Notes under the pieces: generated by a model
Database searches by the model: none
Seen by the model: the letters and a program-made list of their open reading frames with translations, nothing else
Told to the model about the DNA's origin: nothing
Program-made: the position numbers and the translations under genes
In this document: positions 22,695 to 29,952 of the stretch, in pieces
Position numbering within the stretch: the first letter of the stretch is position 1
Layout: every line of letters starts with the position of its first letter
Assembly (NCBI RefSeq): GCF_900095825.1
Contig: NZ_LT608315.1
Span: 1,538,311 to 1,602,310, forward strand
Origin: Acidaminococcus massiliensis
Lineage (GTDB): Bacteria > Bacillota > Negativicutes > Acidaminococcales > Acidaminococcaceae
Direction: 5' to 3'
Length of the DNA: 64,000 nucleotides

Positions 22695-23480
22695 ATGGAA
22701 CAGGAAGAACGGCGGATTTGGCTGATACGGCAGCTCCAGAAGGAAATGCCGGACTATGCCGGGATCCCTTTGCCGGAAGATCCGGAAAGACAGTGGCAGC
22801 TGTTCCGGGGGCTGTGCAATCTGCGGCCGCCCCGGAAGGCTTCCCGGGAATTCCTGGAAGTCCAGGATGCTTTCCTTCAGGAAATGACCCGGGAAAAAGG
22901 CATCATTGCCTTGGATGATCTGGAACCCTCTCCGGTGGATCCCCGGTTGTTCCTGTGGCAGGGAGATATCACCCGGCTCCAGGCCGATGCCATCGTGAAT
23001 GCCGCCAACAGCCAGCTTTTAGGTTGCTTCCGGCCCAACCACAACTGCATCGACAACCTGATACAGACCATGGCCGGGGTCCAGCTCCGGTATGCCTGCT
23101 GGGAGCTGATGGAGGAACAGGGCTGCCCAGAGCCTACAGGACGGGCCAAGATTACCAAGGGATACAATCTGCCGGCCCGGTATGTGCTCCATACGGTGGG
23201 TCCCATCGTCCAGGGAAAAGTCACAGAACGGGACCGGCAGCTGCTGGCTTCATGCTATCGGTCCTGCCTGGAAATGGCTGATGCCGCAGGGCTCCGCAGC
23301 ATTGCTTTCTGCTGCATTTCTACCGGTGTCTTCGGTTATCCGCCGGAAGCAGCAGCACCGGTGGCGGTGGGGGCTGTCCGGGAGTATCTGAAAAATCACC
23401 CGGCTTCCGCTCTGGAAAAAATCGTCTTTGATGTCTATCAGGATCGGGATAAGATCCTCTATGGAAGGGCACTGGACTGA
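22695..23480 (+). CDS. Macrodomain protein ADP-ribose hydrolase (zinc-macrodomain type)
   Basis: A 261-residue protein with a helical N-terminal region (1-85) and a macrodomain (about 88-255). Motifs are LWQGDITRLQADAIVNAANS, then LGCFRPNHNCIDN, whose Cys-x4-His-x-Cys arrangement fits the zinc-binding macrodomains linked to SirTM, HTVGP and CCISTGVFGYP in the phosphate loop. These enzymes remove ADP-ribose placed by the sirtuin partner. AAGGAGG ends 7 bases before ATG 22695; an alternative ATG at 22689 would overlap the sirtuin stop as ATGA. Writer and eraser are thus co-translated. Confidence 0.92.
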   Translation: MEQEERRIWLIRQLQKEMPDYAGIPLPEDPERQWQLFRGLCNLRPPRKASREFLEVQDAFLQEMTREKGIIALDDLEPSPVDPRLFLWQGDITRLQADAIVNAANSQLLGCFRPNHNCIDNLIQTMAGVQLRYACWELMEEQGCPEPTGRAKITKGYNLPARYVLHTVGPIVQGKVTERDRQLLASCYRSCLEMADAAGLRSIAFCCISTGVFGYPPEAAAPVAVGAVREYLKNHPASALEKIVFDVYQDRDKILYGRALD

Positions 23481-23497
23481 TCTGCAGACTTTTCTCG

Positions 23498-23526
23498 TTG
23501 ACACGCTCCTAGGTATCTGGTAGGAT
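23498..23526 (+). promoter_or_regulatory. Promoter of the Sel1/metallo-beta-lactamase gene
   Basis: TTGACA (23498-23503), 17 bp, TAGGAT (23521-23526). Confidence 0.7.
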
Positions 23527-23653
23527 ATATGAGTAAAGAAAATAAGGGCTATGGTTGGAGCCGGCTGGTGAAACAGCAAAATCGACGCAGTGCGGGAGCA
23601 TTGCGTCTTTTTCTTTATCCGCCCAAGCCTTAGAGAAAGAAGGAAGCACGTCC
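23527..23653 (+). promoter_or_regulatory. Structured 5' leader with internal terminator (possible attenuator)
   Basis: Between promoter and ATG lie two adjacent small hairpins, GGCT-N8-AGCC and GCTG-GTGAAA-CAGC. They are followed by a terminator hairpin GACGCAGTGC-GGGA-GCATTGCGTC with TTTTTC (23584-23612). A terminator placed after the promoter and before the start codon is the layout of attenuators and small riboswitches. I cannot match it to a known riboswitch, and a leftover terminator of the macrodomain operon is also possible. Confidence 0.5.
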
Positions 23654-25273
23654 ATGAACTGTCTGCAGAAATCCCTGATCCTGGCCCTGAGTGCTGCCAG
23701 TCCTTTTGTGTTCCAGACTCCGGCAGGGGCCCAATCCTATGCGGCTCCCCATTTCCATCAGGAAGGCCGGTGGCACAGTGTGGCCCTCAAACTGCTCCTG
23801 GATGCGGGCATCCAGGCCTATCAGCAGGGTGACTATACCCAGGCTCTGTCCCTGTTCCGGCAGGCTGCGGCCAGAGGACACGGCAAAGCTCCCCGGTACA
23901 TCGGCCTTTGTTACGAAAAAGGACTGGGGGTGGCCCAGGATCTCCAGGAAGCGGTGGAATGGTATCGGAAAGCCGCTGCTAAGGGGGACATCACCGGGGC
24001 TTATCTATTGGCCCGATGCTATGAAAAAGGAAACGGCGTTCCTCAGGATCTGGCTCTGGCCCACAAGTACTACCGGCAGTCGGCCCAGCGGGGAGACATC
24101 ATCGCAGCCCCGGCCATGACCGCCCTGGGGAGACTGGCGGAACAGGGGGTGGGGGAGCCCAGAGACCCGGCAAAAGCCAAAACCTGGTATGCCAAAGCCG
24201 ATGCTGCTGGGTATGCTCCGGCCCATGAGGCCCTGACCAAGCTCCTGGGCCATGAACCGAAAGTCCATACGCCCCGGGTCCTGACGGAACGGGTGTCTGC
24301 CGGCAGCAGCCGGGATCTGGCGGACGGGGTCACCCGCCTGGACGTGACCCATATCTGGAAGCCAGTCCGGACCATCGACTTTTCCTCCAAACACAATGTG
24401 CTGATCCAGAATCCGGATGGTACCACTGTGCCCATGGATCAGCCCTGGTTCGCTTCCGCCCAAATAGCCCCTGGCACCTGGCAGATCCGCAGCGACGGGG
24501 ACTACTGCTACCTGCTGGAAGGAGACAGCCTGGCGGTGATGATCGACTGCGGCTACGGAGCCGGGAACATCCGCCAGTACGCCCAGACCCTCACTGCCAA
24601 ACCGGTGCAGTACGTGATCAATACCCACTACCATTTCGACCATACGGCCAATGATGCCTACTTCGATGCCGCCTTCATGACTCCCGAAAGCGTGGAGTAC
24701 GCTACCATCCCGTATGCCAGCTTCCAGGGCATCACTTTCCCCCGGGACTATCCGGTGATCACCGTCCAAAACGGATACAAAATGGATCTAGGGAACCGGG
24801 AACTGGATATCCTGACCTTGCCCCATGCCAACCACACCTTGGGGGGGCTGATGGTCCTGGATCCATCCCGGAAGATCCTCTTTACCGGAGATGAGTTCCT
24901 GGGGAATGACAAAATCGATCTGAACATCTCTCTGGAGGATTTTGCTGCCAACATGGAACGGATCGGCGCTGTCCGCAGCCAATTCGACGTCATGTACGGA
25001 GGTCCCGGGAAGAAGGACGCCAGTGTGTTTGATGCCTGTGCAGCTGCCGCCCGGGCAGGTTTGGATCCCGACTTGAAAACAGGACCTTCTTCCAGCACTG
25101 GTTTCAAGCCCCAGCCTGCCGCTCCCGCCCAGGGCACGATGGTCTATAGACGGGGCAGCGTCCGGCCGGGAGACGGCACTTTCAATGCCCCGGAACCCGT
25201 GATCCAGGGTATCCGCCGGTCCTTTACCGTGAACGGATTCCAGGTGAATTTCACGGAACCTGAAAAAAAATAA
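23654..25273 (+). CDS. Exported Sel1-repeat / metallo-beta-lactamase-fold fusion protein
   Basis: A 539-residue protein. A signal peptide (about 1-26, ending AGAQS) is followed by three to four Sel1-like repeats (about 50-185), seen as AAARGHGKAPRYIGLCYEKG and AAAKGDITGAYLLARCYEKG. A metallo-beta-lactamase domain (about 280-470) has the metal motif HYHFDHTAND, a further ligand in HANHTLGG and FTGDEFLGNDK. The usual last His is replaced by a GGPGKKD region. The C-terminal tail ends in TVNGFQVNFTEPEKK. It is probably a periplasmic hydrolase, the repeats giving a protein-binding scaffold. The substrate is unknown. The fusion order is uncommon. Confidence 0.85.
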   Translation: MNCLQKSLILALSAASPFVFQTPAGAQSYAAPHFHQEGRWHSVALKLLLDAGIQAYQQGDYTQALSLFRQAAARGHGKAPRYIGLCYEKGLGVAQDLQEAVEWYRKAAAKGDITGAYLLARCYEKGNGVPQDLALAHKYYRQSAQRGDIIAAPAMTALGRLAEQGVGEPRDPAKAKTWYAKADAAGYAPAHEALTKLLGHEPKVHTPRVLTERVSAGSSRDLADGVTRLDVTHIWKPVRTIDFSSKHNVLIQNPDGTTVPMDQPWFASAQIAPGTWQIRSDGDYCYLLEGDSLAVMIDCGYGAGNIRQYAQTLTAKPVQYVINTHYHFDHTANDAYFDAAFMTPESVEYATIPYASFQGITFPRDYPVITVQNGYKMDLGNRELDILTLPHANHTLGGLMVLDPSRKILFTGDEFLGNDKIDLNISLEDFAANMERIGAVRSQFDVMYGGPGKKDASVFDACAAAARAGLDPDLKTGPSSSTGFKPQPAAPAQGTMVYRRGSVRPGDGTFNAPEPVIQGIRRSFTVNGFQVNFTEPEKK

Positions 25274-25281
25274 AAAAGACC

Positions 25282-25310
25282 TTGCATCTTTTGGGACACT
25301 CTGCTATAAT
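25282..25310 (+). promoter_or_regulatory. tRNA-Arg promoter
   Basis: TTGCAT (25282-25287), 17 bp, perfect TATAAT (25305-25310) preceded by TGC. Confidence 0.85.
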
Positions 25311-25328
25311 AACATTCGTTCGGTAAAC

Positions 25329-25403
25329 ACGCCCGTAGCTCAGTGGATAGAGCAACGGCCTCCGGAGCCGTGTGCGGTGGTTCGATTCCACTCGGGCGTA
25401 CCA
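25329..25403 (+). tRNA. tRNA-Arg (CCG)
   Basis: A 75-nt cloverleaf with acceptor ACGCCCG fully paired to CGGGCGT, anticodon stem ACGGC/GCCGT with loop CTCCGGA (anticodon CCG), T-loop TTCGATT, and encoded CCA. Confidence 0.96.
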
Positions 25404-25414
25404 TTTAAAACTTG

Positions 25415-25450
25415 CCTCATAGTTCGCGTCAGCGGGGTATGAGGTTTTTT
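25415..25450 (+). terminator. tRNA-Arg terminator
   Basis: Stem CCTCATA / TATGAGG with a 16-nt loop is followed by TTTTTT. Confidence 0.85.
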
Positions 25451-25493
25451 GTTGCCCTGGTGGTTTTTTCAGTCAACTGGACCAGGGAAAAAG

Positions 25494-25502
25494 TGGTATA
25501 AT
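25494..25502 (+). promoter_or_regulatory. Extended -10 promoter of the thioesterase operon
   Basis: TGG-TATAAT (TATAAT 25497-25502). No good -35 is present. Confidence 0.6.
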
Positions 25503-25537
25503 AAATAAGTTGTCAATCCATGGAGAAATGATTTTCC

Positions 25538-25984
25538 ATGAGGGAGAAAAGAGGTTATGCCGTGGTTAGTATCACAGATCGTGTGCGCTTTTCAGAAACT
25601 GATTTGATGGCCGTGGTCCATCATACCAATTATCTGCGCTGGTTCGAAATGGGGCGTGTGGCCTATTTCCGGCAGGCAGGCATCGACCTGAATCAGCTGC
25701 GGGAAGCTGGCTATATGGTCCCGATCGTCGAAGTCCAATGCAAATACCGCCAGTCCGCCCGGTTCGATGATGTGTATGAGATCCAGACCACACTGACGGC
25801 CTGCAGCCGGGCCATGATCCGGTTCAGCTACCGGGTCCTCCGGAAGGCGGATGGAGCCCTGCTGGCCGAAGGCAGTTCCAAGAATGCCTTTGTGAACCTG
25901 GAGGGGAAAGTGGAACGGCTGACATCCGAGTATTATGAAAAACTGCAGCAGCTGGCTGCACAAGAAAGGGAGATCCAAGCATGA
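25538..25984 (+). CDS. Hotdog-fold acyl-CoA thioesterase (YbgC/FadM type)
   Basis: A 148-residue 4HBT hotdog protein. The catalytic segment RFSETDLMAVVHHTNYLRWFEMGR, with Asp before the hydrophobic VVHH turn, matches YbgC-type enzymes that hydrolyse short or aromatic acyl-CoA thioesters in the cytoplasm. The start is ambiguous. ATG 25538 has a weak, distant GGAG. GTG 25562, eight codons later, follows AGAGG closely and gives the usual length before RVRFSETD. The stop overlaps the next ATG as ATGA, so the three genes from here to 27157 form a coupled operon. Confidence 0.88.
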   Translation: MREKRGYAVVSITDRVRFSETDLMAVVHHTNYLRWFEMGRVAYFRQAGIDLNQLREAGYMVPIVEVQCKYRQSARFDDVYEIQTTLTACSRAMIRFSYRVLRKADGALLAEGSSKNAFVNLEGKVERLTSEYYEKLQQLAAQEREIQA

Positions 25985-26520
25985 TCAATGTGATTTTACT
26001 GATTCTGGGGCTGTGCGTCCTGGGCCTTTTGGTGATGATCGTCTACGCCGCCCTGAAGCCCACCGATGCAACCCGCGTGGTGGTGGAAGAAAAGACCCCG
26101 CTGAAACTGGAGTATCTGGACCATGACAAGGCTGTGATGTCTTTTGAGGTGCCTCTCCGGAACAAGAGCCCGGAAAGTGCTGCAGTGACCGATTGCTTCG
26201 TCCGTCCCTATCTGCCCCAGGAACAGTTCCCCGATGCCTGGTGCACCGGCAATGTGGAAAAAAGCGACCGGCGCCGGAATGACCATTATTTCGAAGCCCT
26301 GGTGCTGAAGGAATGGTCCGAATGGACGCTGATCGTCACCTTGACCCTCCGGGCCCGGAACGGCAAGGACATGCGGGAAATCCTGAACCGGATGGTGGAT
26401 ATGGATGCGGCCATCTTCGTCTGCGGGGTGGGCCGGAAAGCCCATTATGTGCGGAAATATTTCTTCACCGTCTTCGCGGATGAACTGAAAAAATTGGCAG
26501 GGGGTGCCTACAATGGCTGA
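25981..26520 (+). CDS. Membrane-anchored protein of unknown function
   Basis: A 179-residue protein with one N-terminal membrane span (MINVILLILGLCVLGLLVMI) and a soluble domain of mixed beta-alpha character containing MSFEVPLRNKSPESAAVTDC, EWTLIVTLTLRARNG and YFFTVFADELKKL. It overlaps the thioesterase stop by 4 bases and the next gene by 8. I do not recognise the family. Position between a thioesterase and an F420-ligase-like protein gives no clear role. Confidence 0.8.
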   Translation: MINVILLILGLCVLGLLVMIVYAALKPTDATRVVVEEKTPLKLEYLDHDKAVMSFEVPLRNKSPESAAVTDCFVRPYLPQEQFPDAWCTGNVEKSDRRRNDHYFEALVLKEWSEWTLIVTLTLRARNGKDMREILNRMVDMDAAIFVCGVGRKAHYVRKYFFTVFADELKKLAGGAYNG

Positions 26521-27157
26521 GAAATATGAAATCATTCCCATTCCGACCCGGATCCTCACCGTCCATGACAATATCGTAGATGCGGTACGGGAATTCGGCG
26601 GCGACAAGATCGGTCCCCGGGACGTGGTCTGTGTAGCAGAAAGTGTGGTGGCCATCACCCAGAACCGGGCCATCCGTCCGGAAACCCTGAAGATTTCCTT
26701 TGCGGCCAAGGTCCTGAGCCAGCTCTTCCCTGGGGTGGGGAGCATCGGGAACTGGTCCGCCATGCAGAGCCTCCTCAACGAATCCGGTACCTTGAAAGTG
26801 CTCTTTGCGGTGGTGGTGGGCTTCTTTGCCAAATGCTTGGGCAAGAATGGGGTGTTCTACCAGCTGGGCGGAGAACAGGCCCGGCTCATCGATGACATCA
26901 CCGGTACCATGCCTCCCTATGATAAGCACATCGTCCTGGGCCCCAAGAATCCGGTGCGGGTGTCTGAAAGCATCAAGGAAGGGTTGGGCTGTTTCGGCGC
27001 CGCCGTGGCGGACGTGAACGACCTGAAACGGTCCTGCTGCCTGGGCTGCACCAAAGGGGTGGATCCCCGCCTGGTGGAAAAGATCCTCATCGACAACCCC
27101 TTCGGCAATGACAGCCAGAAGACGCCGATTTGTGTGATCAAGAATTACATTGATTAA
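26513..27157 (+). CDS. F420-0:gamma-glutamyl ligase-like (CofE-fold) protein
   Basis: A 214-residue protein resembling the CofE / F420-0 gamma-glutamyl ligase fold: IIPIPTRILTVHDNIVDAVREF and GPRDVVCVAESVVAITQNRAI near the start, the ligand loop with IDDITGTMPPYD, and DNPFGNDSQKTPICVI near the end. CofE adds glutamates to coenzyme F420. F420 is not expected in this lineage and homologues in Firmicutes lack a known substrate, so a different ligation is likely. ATG 26513 is used; a GTG at 26504 is in frame. It overlaps the previous gene by 8 bases and is the last gene of the operon. Confidence 0.65.
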   Translation: MAEKYEIIPIPTRILTVHDNIVDAVREFGGDKIGPRDVVCVAESVVAITQNRAIRPETLKISFAAKVLSQLFPGVGSIGNWSAMQSLLNESGTLKVLFAVVVGFFAKCLGKNGVFYQLGGEQARLIDDITGTMPPYDKHIVLGPKNPVRVSESIKEGLGCFGAAVADVNDLKRSCCLGCTKGVDPRLVEKILIDNPFGNDSQKTPICVIKNYID

Positions 27158-27182
27158 GCAGCATTGCTGCTTAATCAATGTA
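27146..27182 (+). terminator. 17-bp perfect hairpin spanning the stop codon (no U-tract)
   Basis: TACATTGATTAAGCAGC (27146-27162) pairs perfectly with 27166-27182 across a 3-nt loop. The gene's last codons and TAA lie in the left arm. Without a U-tract it may act as an RNA-stabilising or weak termination element. Confidence 0.6.
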
Positions 27183-27413
27183 GTCAGGAGTCGGAAGTCT
27201 GGAGCCCAATGATAAATTTGCGGGCAAATTTTTAAATGTGTAAACCGGAACCGTAGAGGCTGCACGCCGGGCAGCCCGCTGAATTATCGATAGTCCGTGC
27301 ATAGAGCGGGCCGCCGGGCCTGCGGCCCCTACGGTTTTATACAATCAAAAGAAACTGGCCTTCAAGCCAGGTTCTGTCCTGAGGCTTCCGACTTCAGACT
27401 TCTGACTCCCGAC
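27183..27413 (+). repeat. Nested inverted-repeat element (MITE-like)
   Basis: Outer arms GTCAGGAGTCGGAAGTCTGG (27183-) and CTTCAGACTTCTGACTCCCG (27392-) match at 19 of 22. Inside, AACCGTAGAGGCTGCACGCC and GGCCCCTACGGTT form a second inverted pair around GAATTATCGATAGTCC. There is no open frame of note. The size and symmetry suggest a non-coding mobile or structural repeat filling the 370-bp gap before rdgB. Confidence 0.6.
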
Positions 27414-27417
27414 TTAA

Positions 27418-27447
27418 AAAGCTGTTGCGCAGGCAACAGCTTTTTTT
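27418..27447 (+). terminator. Intrinsic terminator before rdgB
   Basis: AAAGCTGTTGC / GCAACAGCTTT is followed by TTTT (seven Ts in all after the stem core). Confidence 0.9.
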
Positions 27448-27527
27448 ATCAAATAGAACTTTTTCCCTCTGGATTTATCCCCTCACAACAGTTACAATAA
27501 CAGTTGTAGAAAAGGTAGGTGAAATTG

Positions 27528-28121
27528 ATGTTGGAAGTTGTAATCGCAACCCACAATCTGGGCAAAGTAGAGGAATTCAAGTCGCTGATGGATGAACTCG
27601 GCATCACCTTTACCTGCCTCAGCGATTATCCGCCTCTGCCGGAACCGGAAGAGACGGGACGGACCTTTGCGGCCAATGCCCGGCTGAAAGCCCGGTATTA
27701 TGCCAAGGCCCTGGGAAAGATCTGCCTGGCCGACGATTCCGGGCTGGAGGTGCTGAGCCTGAAGGGAGCCCCTGGTGTCCGGTCCGCCCGCTATGCGGGA
27801 GAAAAGGCGACAGATGAAGAGAACAATGATCTGCTCCTGGCCAATATGAAGATGCAGGTCCGGAGGAACTGCCGGTTCTTCTGCGCCTTGGCCATGGCCA
27901 ATCCGGAAGGGCGGATCCTGGCAGAAAGTGCCGGGATCTGTGACGGGATCCTGCTCCATGAGCCCCATGGGACCAATGGATTCGGGTATGATCCCCTTTT
28001 CTGGTCCACGGAACTCCACAAACCCCTGGGCGAGGCCACCTTGGAAGAAAAGAATGGCATCAGCCACCGGGCCAAAGCCATCCGGAAGCTGGTGAACCAA
28101 TGGAAAAGGATGAACAAATGA
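27528..28121 (+). CDS. rdgB: XTP/dITP diphosphatase (non-canonical purine NTP pyrophosphatase)
   Basis: A 197-residue Ham1/RdgB protein that hydrolyses ITP, dITP and XTP to monophosphates, preventing their incorporation into nucleic acids. Motifs are IATHNLGKVEEFKSL at the start, the acidic LADDSGLEVLSLKGAPGVRSARYAG, and the C-terminal GTNGFGYDPLFW and SHRAKAIRKL. ATG 27528 gives the canonical start; a GTG at 27519 is in frame but too near the GGTAGG site. Its stop overlaps the next start as ATGA, a common rdgB-yfcE-type pairing. Confidence 0.96.
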   Translation: MLEVVIATHNLGKVEEFKSLMDELGITFTCLSDYPPLPEPEETGRTFAANARLKARYYAKALGKICLADDSGLEVLSLKGAPGVRSARYAGEKATDEENNDLLLANMKMQVRRNCRFFCALAMANPEGRILAESAGICDGILLHEPHGTNGFGYDPLFWSTELHKPLGEATLEEKNGISHRAKAIRKLVNQWKRMNK

Positions 28122-28600
28122 AAATCGGCGTGGTCAGCGATACTCATGGGGACCTCCATGCCCTGGAAGCTGTCCTGGATCAGGCCGGGGAAGTGGACCT
28201 GTGGCTCCACGCCGGAGATTACAGCCAGGATGCCCCGTACATCGAAGAAGCCACGGGGATCCCAGTCTATGCGGTCTGCGGCAACTGCGACAGCTATGCG
28301 GACCGGGCACCGGCAGAACTGGTGACGAAACAGCTGGGCTTCACCTTGGCCATGACCCACGGCCACCGGTATGTCCGGTACAATGACTGGAGCCAGCTGC
28401 TGTATTGGGGAGAAGAAAAGAAGGCGGATGTGGTAATCTTCGGCCACATCCATGTGCCGGTGAACCGGGAAGAAGACGGGATCCTCTTGATCAATCCAGG
28501 AAGTCCCAGCCGGCCCCGGAACGGGGTGCCCAGTTTCGGCATCCTGACCCTGGAGGCAGGGAAAAAACCGGTATTTGAAGTGCAGGCAGTGAGAGGATGA
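28118..28600 (+). CDS. YfcE/MJ0936-type metallophosphoesterase
   Basis: A 160-residue calcineurin-like phosphodiesterase. Metal-binding motifs in order are GVVSDTHGD, HAGDY, GNCD, THGH and GHIHVP, all intact. The family hydrolyses phosphodiesters in vitro; the natural substrate is uncertain. It is translationally coupled to rdgB by a 4-base ATGA overlap. Confidence 0.94.
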   Translation: MKIGVVSDTHGDLHALEAVLDQAGEVDLWLHAGDYSQDAPYIEEATGIPVYAVCGNCDSYADRAPAELVTKQLGFTLAMTHGHRYVRYNDWSQLLYWGEEKKADVVIFGHIHVPVNREEDGILLINPGSPSRPRNGVPSFGILTLEAGKKPVFEVQAVRG

Positions 28601-28643
28601 AAAGAGTTTGCTGGACACTGCAAGTTGAAAGGAGCCGAGAGAA

Positions 28644-29894
28644 ATGGCAAATACGGAAGAACTGAACAAAGAGGCACTGGAACTCCATGCCAAGAACCAC
28701 GGAAAGCTGGAGGTGCGCTGCAAGGTACCTTTGGAAAACGGCCATGACCTGTCCTTGGCTTATACCCCCGGGGTGGCTGAACCCTGCCGGAAGATCAAGG
28801 AGAATCCGGATCTTTCCTTCGAATACACTTGGCGAGGCAATATGGTGGCCGTAATCAGCGACGGCACCCGGGTCCTGGGCCTGGGGGACATCGGTCCGGA
28901 AGCCGCCATGCCCGTCATGGAAGGGAAGGCTGTGCTGTATAAGAAATTCGGTGACGTGGATTCTGTGCCCATCTGTATCGATGCCAAAGATCCGGAAGAA
29001 TTCGTCAACATCGTGGAAAAACTCCAGCCCTCTTTCGGAGGCATCAACCTGGAAGACATCTCTTCCCCCAAATGCTATGCGGTGGAAGCGGAATTGATCA
29101 AACGGTGCAAGATCCCCGTCTTCCACGACGACCAGCACGGCACAGCCATCATCGCCTGCGCAGCCATCCTGGGGGCCCTTCGGTATGTGAAGAAGGACAT
29201 CAGCAAGGTGAAAGTGGTGGTGAACGGCTGCGGGGCTGCCGGTTCCGCCATCGGAAAGCTGCTGGTGCGCTTGGGGGTCAAAGACCTGACCATGATCGAT
29301 GTCCATGGGGCTGTCTATGAAGGCCGTCCGGGTGAAATGGACATGGCCACCGCATACTTGGCCAGCGTCACCAACCAGCGCCATTACCAGGGCGATCTGA
29401 AAGGGGCCGTGAAAGGGGCCGATGTGCTCCTGGGGGTTTCTGCTCCCTGGCTGTTCACCAAGGAAGTCATCCAAAGCATGAATCAGGATGCCATCGTATT
29501 CGCCCTGGCCAACCCGGTGCCGGAGACCACCTATGAAGAAGCCAAGGCTGCTGGAGCGGCCGTAGCCGGGACGGGCCGGAGCGATGCCCCTAACCAGGTG
29601 AACAATGTGTGTGTGTTCCCGGGGGTGTTCCGGGGTGCCCTGGATGTCCGGGCTTCTGCCATCACGGAAGAGATGAAAGTGGCTGCGGTGAAAGCCATCA
29701 CCGGTCTGATCCCGGACGATGAACTGCGGGAAGACTATGTGGTGCCCGGTGCCTTTGACCGGCGGATCGTCCCCGCCATTGCTGCTGCCGTAGCCAAAGT
29801 GGCTATGGAACAGGGCATCGCCCGGATCAAGCGGGACCCGGAAGAAATCCGGAAAGAAGCTGCAGAACGGGTGGAACGGAATTGGAATGCGTGA
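28644..29894 (+). CDS. NAD(P)-dependent malic enzyme (oxaloacetate-decarboxylating)
   Basis: A 416-residue short-type malic enzyme, malate + NAD(P)+ to pyruvate + CO2. The N-terminal malic domain has the Tyr in LSLAYTPGVAEPC and KGNMVAVISDGTRVLGLG-like residues. KFGDVDSVPICIDAKDPEEFV and the metal site ISSPKCYAVE, then FHDDQHGTA, follow. The Rossmann domain carries NGCGAAGSAIGKLL. It provides pyruvate and a link between C4 acids and fermentation. The ribosome site GAAAGGAG precedes ATG. It lies 43 bp after the phosphodiesterase. Confidence 0.95.
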   Translation: MANTEELNKEALELHAKNHGKLEVRCKVPLENGHDLSLAYTPGVAEPCRKIKENPDLSFEYTWRGNMVAVISDGTRVLGLGDIGPEAAMPVMEGKAVLYKKFGDVDSVPICIDAKDPEEFVNIVEKLQPSFGGINLEDISSPKCYAVEAELIKRCKIPVFHDDQHGTAIIACAAILGALRYVKKDISKVKVVVNGCGAAGSAIGKLLVRLGVKDLTMIDVHGAVYEGRPGEMDMATAYLASVTNQRHYQGDLKGAVKGADVLLGVSAPWLFTKEVIQSMNQDAIVFALANPVPETTYEEAKAAGAAVAGTGRSDAPNQVNNVCVFPGVFRGALDVRASAITEEMKVAAVKAITGLIPDDELREDYVVPGAFDRRIVPAIAAAVAKVAMEQGIARIKRDPEEIRKEAAERVERNWNA

Positions 29895-29952
29895 TTTTTC
29901 CGCTGGGCGGAAAGATCGGTTGACAGCTGAGAAAGCAGAAAGGGAGGAAAAA

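Noticed and set aside
23527-23653. c-di-GMP (GEMM) or fluoride riboswitch in the leader
   Set aside because: Short matches such as GCTATGG and GCCGG are present, but the space before the terminator is too small and the core motifs are incomplete.
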